NCBI GenBank assembly: GCA_029065305.1
Contig: JAIEIQ010000135.1
Coordinates: 1-7,868 of the forward strand
Length of the DNA: 7,868 bases
Source: Oscillospiraceae bacterium
GTDB lineage: Bacteria; Bacillota; Clostridia; Oscillospirales; Oscillospiraceae
Direction of reading: 5' to 3'
Shown: piece after piece, positions 4,904-7,868 of the stretch
Layout of the letters: every line of letters starts with the position of its first letter
Position numbering within the stretch: position 1 is the first letter of the stretch
Notes under the pieces: generated by a model
The model's input: the letters and a program-made list of their open reading frames with translations, nothing else
Database searches by the model: none
What the model was told of the DNA's origin: nothing
Position numbers and translations under genes: made by a program

Positions 4904-6013
4904 ATGCGATTCTCCTGTGAGAAGGCGATCCTGCTCAACGCCATCAACACCGCCTCCCGGGCTGTCTCACCCAAGAGCTCCATCCCCGCTCTGGAGGGCC
5001 TTCTGCTCCAGGCGGACAGCCGGCTGACTATCTCCGGCTACAACATGCAGACCGGCATCCGCACCGCTGTGGACGCCAGCGTCACGGAGGACGGCTGTCT
5101 GGCTGTCAACGCCCGGCTCTTCGGCGACATGGTCCGCCGCCTGCCCGACGACGTAGTCAGCTTCTCCTGCGACAGCAGCTTAAATATCACCCTGATCTGC
5201 GGCGACGCCTCCTACAACATGACCGCCATCCCCGCCGACGACTACCCCGATCTCCCGGAGGTAGAGGACGAATACTCCGTCTCCATCAATCAGCGCCTCC
5301 TGAAAACCATGATCGGCGAAACATCCTTCGCCGTCTCCACCAACGAAGCCCGCCCGGTCCACACCGGCTCCCTCTTCGAGATCGAGGAACAGTCCCTGAC
5401 GGTCGTCAGTGTGGACGGCTTCCGACTGGCCCTCCGCAGGGAGAAACTGGAAAATTCAGGAAGCGGCGCCTTCCGGTTCGTCGCCCCCGGTTCCGCCCTC
5501 AACGAGGTGGAAAAAATCTGCGGCGACGCCGACGACCCCGCCTCCATCACCCTGGGCAGCCGCCACCTCCTCTTCGAGGTAGGCCCCACCCAGCTCATCT
5601 GCCGCCGCCTGGAGGGGGAGTTTTTGGACTACCGGGCGGCTATCCCCCGGACAAACCCCATCATTCTGACGGCGGACAGCAAATCCCTCATGGCCTCCAT
5701 CGACCGTGTGAGCGTCGTCATCTCCGATAAGCAGAAGAGCCCTGTCCGCTGCGTCTTTGAGCTGGATAAGGCCACGCTCTCCGCCAAAACCGCCAGCGGA
5801 GAGGCCCGGGATGTCTGCCGCGTGGAGGGGGACGGAAACGGCCTGGAAATCGGCTTCAATAACCGCTACCTGATGGACGCCCTCAAGTACGCCCCGGCGG
5901 ACAAGGTCCGGCTGGAGCTGAATACCGGCATCTCCCCCTGTATCATCGCCCCTGTGGAGGGGGAGGAGAATTTTCTCTATATGGTGCTGCCCGTGCGTCT
6001 GAAAAACAGCTGA
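4904..6013 (+). CDS. dnaN: DNA polymerase III sliding clamp (beta subunit)
   Basis: The 369-residue ring-forming clamp that tethers DNA polymerase and repair proteins to DNA. The N-terminus (MRFSCEKAILLNAINTASRA) and the motif SSIPALEGLLL at 25-35 are typical. Three similar domains are expected at about 1-120, 121-245 and 246-369. The end VLPVRL (361-366) is the conserved strand of the partner-binding cleft, and the length is close to the 366-378 usual in bacteria. The ATG at 4904 has a modest GAAAGGA site about ten bases upstream, weaker than those of its neighbours. It follows oriC and leads the rightward set, with yaaA only 15 bases downstream. Confidence 0.98.
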   Translation: MRFSCEKAILLNAINTASRAVSPKSSIPALEGLLLQADSRLTISGYNMQTGIRTAVDASVTEDGCLAVNARLFGDMVRRLPDDVVSFSCDSSLNITLICGDASYNMTAIPADDYPDLPEVEDEYSVSINQRLLKTMIGETSFAVSTNEARPVHTGSLFEIEEQSLTVVSVDGFRLALRREKLENSGSGAFRFVAPGSALNEVEKICGDADDPASITLGSRHLLFEVGPTQLICRRLEGEFLDYRAAIPRTNPIILTADSKSLMASIDRVSVVISDKQKSPVRCVFELDKATLSAKTASGEARDVCRVEGDGNGLEIGFNNRYLMDALKYAPADKVRLELNTGISPCIIAPVEGEENFLYMVLPVRLKNS

Positions 6014-6028
6014 CAGGAAAGACTTACT

Positions 6029-6244
6029 ATGGAAACAATCCCCATCACAACTGAATTCATCAAGCTCCAGGACCTCATGAAGCTGGCAAGCCTGGTGGGC
6101 ACCGGCGGGGAGGCCAAGGTCCTTATCCTGGACGGACAGGTCTCCGTAAACGGTGAAATCTGCCTCCAGCGGGGGAAGAAGATCCGCCCCGGGGACGTGA
6201 TCTCCTTCCAGGGCAAGGACTATACCGCAGCCTATGCGGATTGA
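6029..6244 (+). CDS. yaaA: S4-domain RNA-binding protein YaaA/RlbA family
   Basis: A 71-residue single S4-domain protein, the small YaaA-type RNA-binding protein found between dnaN and recF in many Firmicutes; its homologue is linked to ribosome assembly in B. subtilis. The S4 core is visible as FIKLQDLMKLASLVGTGGEAK followed by VSVNGEICLQRGKKIRPGD, with the family's typical RGKK and GD turns. AGGAAAG lies seven bases before the ATG. The last 11 bases overlap the recF start, which suggests coupled translation. This is not the unrelated E. coli YaaA peroxide-stress protein. Confidence 0.93.
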   Translation: METIPITTEFIKLQDLMKLASLVGTGGEAKVLILDGQVSVNGEICLQRGKKIRPGDVISFQGKDYTAAYAD

Positions 6245-7352
6245 CGGCATTCTGCTGGAGAACTTCCGCAACTACCAGCGGGAGGAGATCCGCTTCCACC
6301 CCCAGTGCAACGTCATCTGCGGGGAGAACGCCCAGGGCAAGACCAACCTCCTGGAGGCCATGGTGTGTCTGGCCTGCGGCAAGTCCCCCCGGACCCGGTC
6401 GGACCGGGAGCTTATCCGCCTGGAGCAGGACGGCTTTCTCCTGGAGGGGACCATCTTCTCCCGGGACCGGTCCTTCACCAGCCGCATTGAGGCCGGGGGC
6501 GGTCGGCGGAAGCGGATCACCATCAACAAGGTCCCGGCCAAGACCGCCTCGGAGCTCAGCGGCGTCCTCAACACGGTCTTTTTCAGCCCGGAGGACCTCC
6601 AGCTCATCCGGGAGGGGCCCATCCAGCGCCGCCGCTTTCTGGACGCCTCCCTCTGCCAGCTGCGGCCCCGGTACGCCGCCGCCCTGGCCGAGTACACCCG
6701 CCTCCACGAGCACAAGACCCGGATTCTCCGGGACTGCGCCGAGAGGCCGGATCTCATCGCCACCCTGCCGGACTTCAACCTGCGCATGGCGGAGACGGGG
6801 GCGGTGCTCATCCACTACCGCTCCCGGTTTGTCCAGCGTCTGGCCCGCCACGCGGCGGCGGCCTACGGGGAGTGCTCCGGCGGACGAGAGACGTTATCCG
6901 TGTCCTACCAGACCGTGAAGACCGTCACGGATCCCCTGGCCGACGAGCGGGTGCTGCTGATGCAACTGGTGGAGCACCAGCGGGCCCACCACTACGCCGA
7001 GGTCTCCAGCCGACAGTGCCTCTCCGGCCCCCACAAGGACGATCTGGAGGTGCTGCTGGACGGCCTGAGCGCCAAGTCCTTCGCCTCCCAAGGCCAGACC
7101 CGGACGGCGGCGCTGTCCCTGAAGCTGGCGGCGCGGGAGATCCACCGGGAGCTCCTGGGGGAGTACCCGGTGCTGCTGCTGGACGATGTGCTCAGCGAGC
7201 TGGACCCCAAGCGGCAGGAATTTGTGCTCAACCGGGTGGGCGGCGGGCAGATCTTCATCACCTGCTGCGAGGAGGACCGGCTCCACACGCTGCTCCGGGG
7301 GAATGTCTACCGGGTGTGCTCCGGCGGCGTGTCTCTGGAGAAGGAGGGCTAG
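6234..7352 (+). CDS. recF: DNA replication and repair protein RecF
   Basis: A 372-residue SMC-like ATPase that works with RecO and RecR to load RecA at gaps. Walker A is GENAQGKT (30-37), followed by NLLEA. The arm domain is in the middle, GPHKDD is at 265-270, the signature motif ASQGQTR is at 284-290 and Walker B is YPVLLLDDVLSELD (311-324). The length is normal for the family. The ATG at 6234 lies inside the end of yaaA in another frame, and the N-terminus (RIDGILLENFRNY) matches the family, so this start is secure even without a strong separate ribosome site. remB begins two bases after the stop. Confidence 0.98.
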   Translation: MRIDGILLENFRNYQREEIRFHPQCNVICGENAQGKTNLLEAMVCLACGKSPRTRSDRELIRLEQDGFLLEGTIFSRDRSFTSRIEAGGGRRKRITINKVPAKTASELSGVLNTVFFSPEDLQLIREGPIQRRRFLDASLCQLRPRYAAALAEYTRLHEHKTRILRDCAERPDLIATLPDFNLRMAETGAVLIHYRSRFVQRLARHAAAAYGECSGGRETLSVSYQTVKTVTDPLADERVLLMQLVEHQRAHHYAEVSSRQCLSGPHKDDLEVLLDGLSAKSFASQGQTRTAALSLKLAAREIHRELLGEYPVLLLDDVLSELDPKRQEFVLNRVGGGQIFITCCEEDRLHTLLRGNVYRVCSGGVSLEKEG

Positions 7353-7354
7353 CC

Positions 7355-7645
7355 ATGTATGTACACCTGGGCGGCGGCGTCACCGTCCCGTCCCGGGAGG
7401 TAGCGGCTGTTTTCGATCTGGACAACGCCACCACCTCCATCCACACCCGCCGCTTTCTGGAGCGGGCCCAGGAGGAGGGGATGCTCCTGCCCATCGGGGA
7501 GGATCTGCCCAAATCCCTGGTGGTCTGCTGTCCCAGAGGCGGCTGGCAGAGGGTCTACCTATCCCCCATGTCTCCCGCCACCCTTCAGGGGCGGCTTGCC
7601 GGTCCCGGCGGGGCCCGGAATGGAACTACCCAGTTTTTGCGTTAG
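7355..7645 (+). CDS. remB: RemB/YaaB (DUF370) regulator family protein
   Basis: A 96-residue protein of the DUF370 family, called RemB (YaaB) when it lies between recF and gyrB. The N-terminus MYVHLGGGVTVPSREVAAVFDLD and the later blocks PKSLVVCC and VYLSPMSPATLQGR match what I know of the B. subtilis protein. RemA, a paralogue, activates extracellular-matrix genes; RemB's own role is less clear. The start is supported by GGAGG in the last codons of recF, seven bases upstream. The protein is about 15 residues longer than the B. subtilis one, with a Gly-rich C-terminal tail. gyrB starts nine bases after its stop. Confidence 0.9.
   Translation: MYVHLGGGVTVPSREVAAVFDLDNATTSIHTRRFLERAQEEGMLLPIGEDLPKSLVVCCPRGGWQRVYLSPMSPATLQGRLAGPGGARNGTTQFLR

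Positions 7646-7868
<223 letters not shown>

Noticed and set aside
5456..6271. 271-codon minus-strand open frame across dnaN and yaaA
   Set aside because: Shadow of the dnaN/yaaA coding frames with no family features and no ribosome site of note.
4616..6600. Using strand G/C skew to confirm the origin position
   Set aside because: Hand counts of a few lines show C above G on the plus strand in dnaA, dnaN and part of recF, with no clean switch at oriC; the sample is too small and biased by third-position C, so I draw no conclusion.
6123..6851. 242-codon minus-strand open frame opposite recF
   Set aside because: Low-complexity translation typical of an antisense shadow in GC-rich DNA; recF motifs are complete on the plus strand.

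Overview
The window is the chromosome replication-origin neighbourhood of a GC-rich Firmicute. The gene order jag, yidC, yidD, rnpA and rpmH on the minus strand, then dnaA, dnaN, yaaA, recF, remB and gyrB on the plus strand, is the classic Bacillota oriC layout. YidC lacks the large periplasmic domain of Gram-negative forms, and Jag and RemB are Firmicute-type proteins. High GC with this gene set and these protein variants suggests a clostridial lineage such as the Oscillospiraceae (Flavonifractor/Lawsonibacter-like). That placement is an inference from gene content, not from a search.

Layout: 1-105 is a short spacer downstream of jag. Positions 106-2958 hold a leftward cluster (rpmH, rnpA, yidD, yidC, jag) with tight spacing, ATGA overlaps and Shine-Dalgarno sites embedded in upstream genes. 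A consensus sigma-A promoter at 3081-3109 (minus) heads it. A hairpin followed by a T-run separates rpmH from rnpA and could lower expression of the downstream genes. The 343-bp spacer 2959-3301 carries divergent promoters and a 9-bp dyad. dnaA (3302-4615) is followed by a 288-bp spacer holding oriC: two perfect DnaA boxes, weaker boxes, repeated GTGGAAACC elements and an AT-rich unwinding zone with DnaA-trio-like triplets. Then come dnaN, yaaA, recF, remB and the 5' end of gyrB, closely packed as one apparent operon.

Functionally, the right arm makes the initiator, the sliding clamp, a gap-repair loader and gyrase. The left arm makes ribosomal protein L34, the RNase P protein and membrane-protein insertion factors (YidC, YidD, with the RNA-binding protein Jag). 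Left-arm genes and dnaN onward run away from oriC, co-directional with the forks; dnaA alone runs toward oriC.

I see no mobile element, CRISPR array, tRNA, rRNA or unknown gene cassette, and no undescribed system. The points worth a second look are regulatory (overlapping divergent promoters, the dyad, the rpmH-rnpA hairpin, oriC repeat architecture) and two apparent substitutions at functionally discussed positions of YidC and DnaA.
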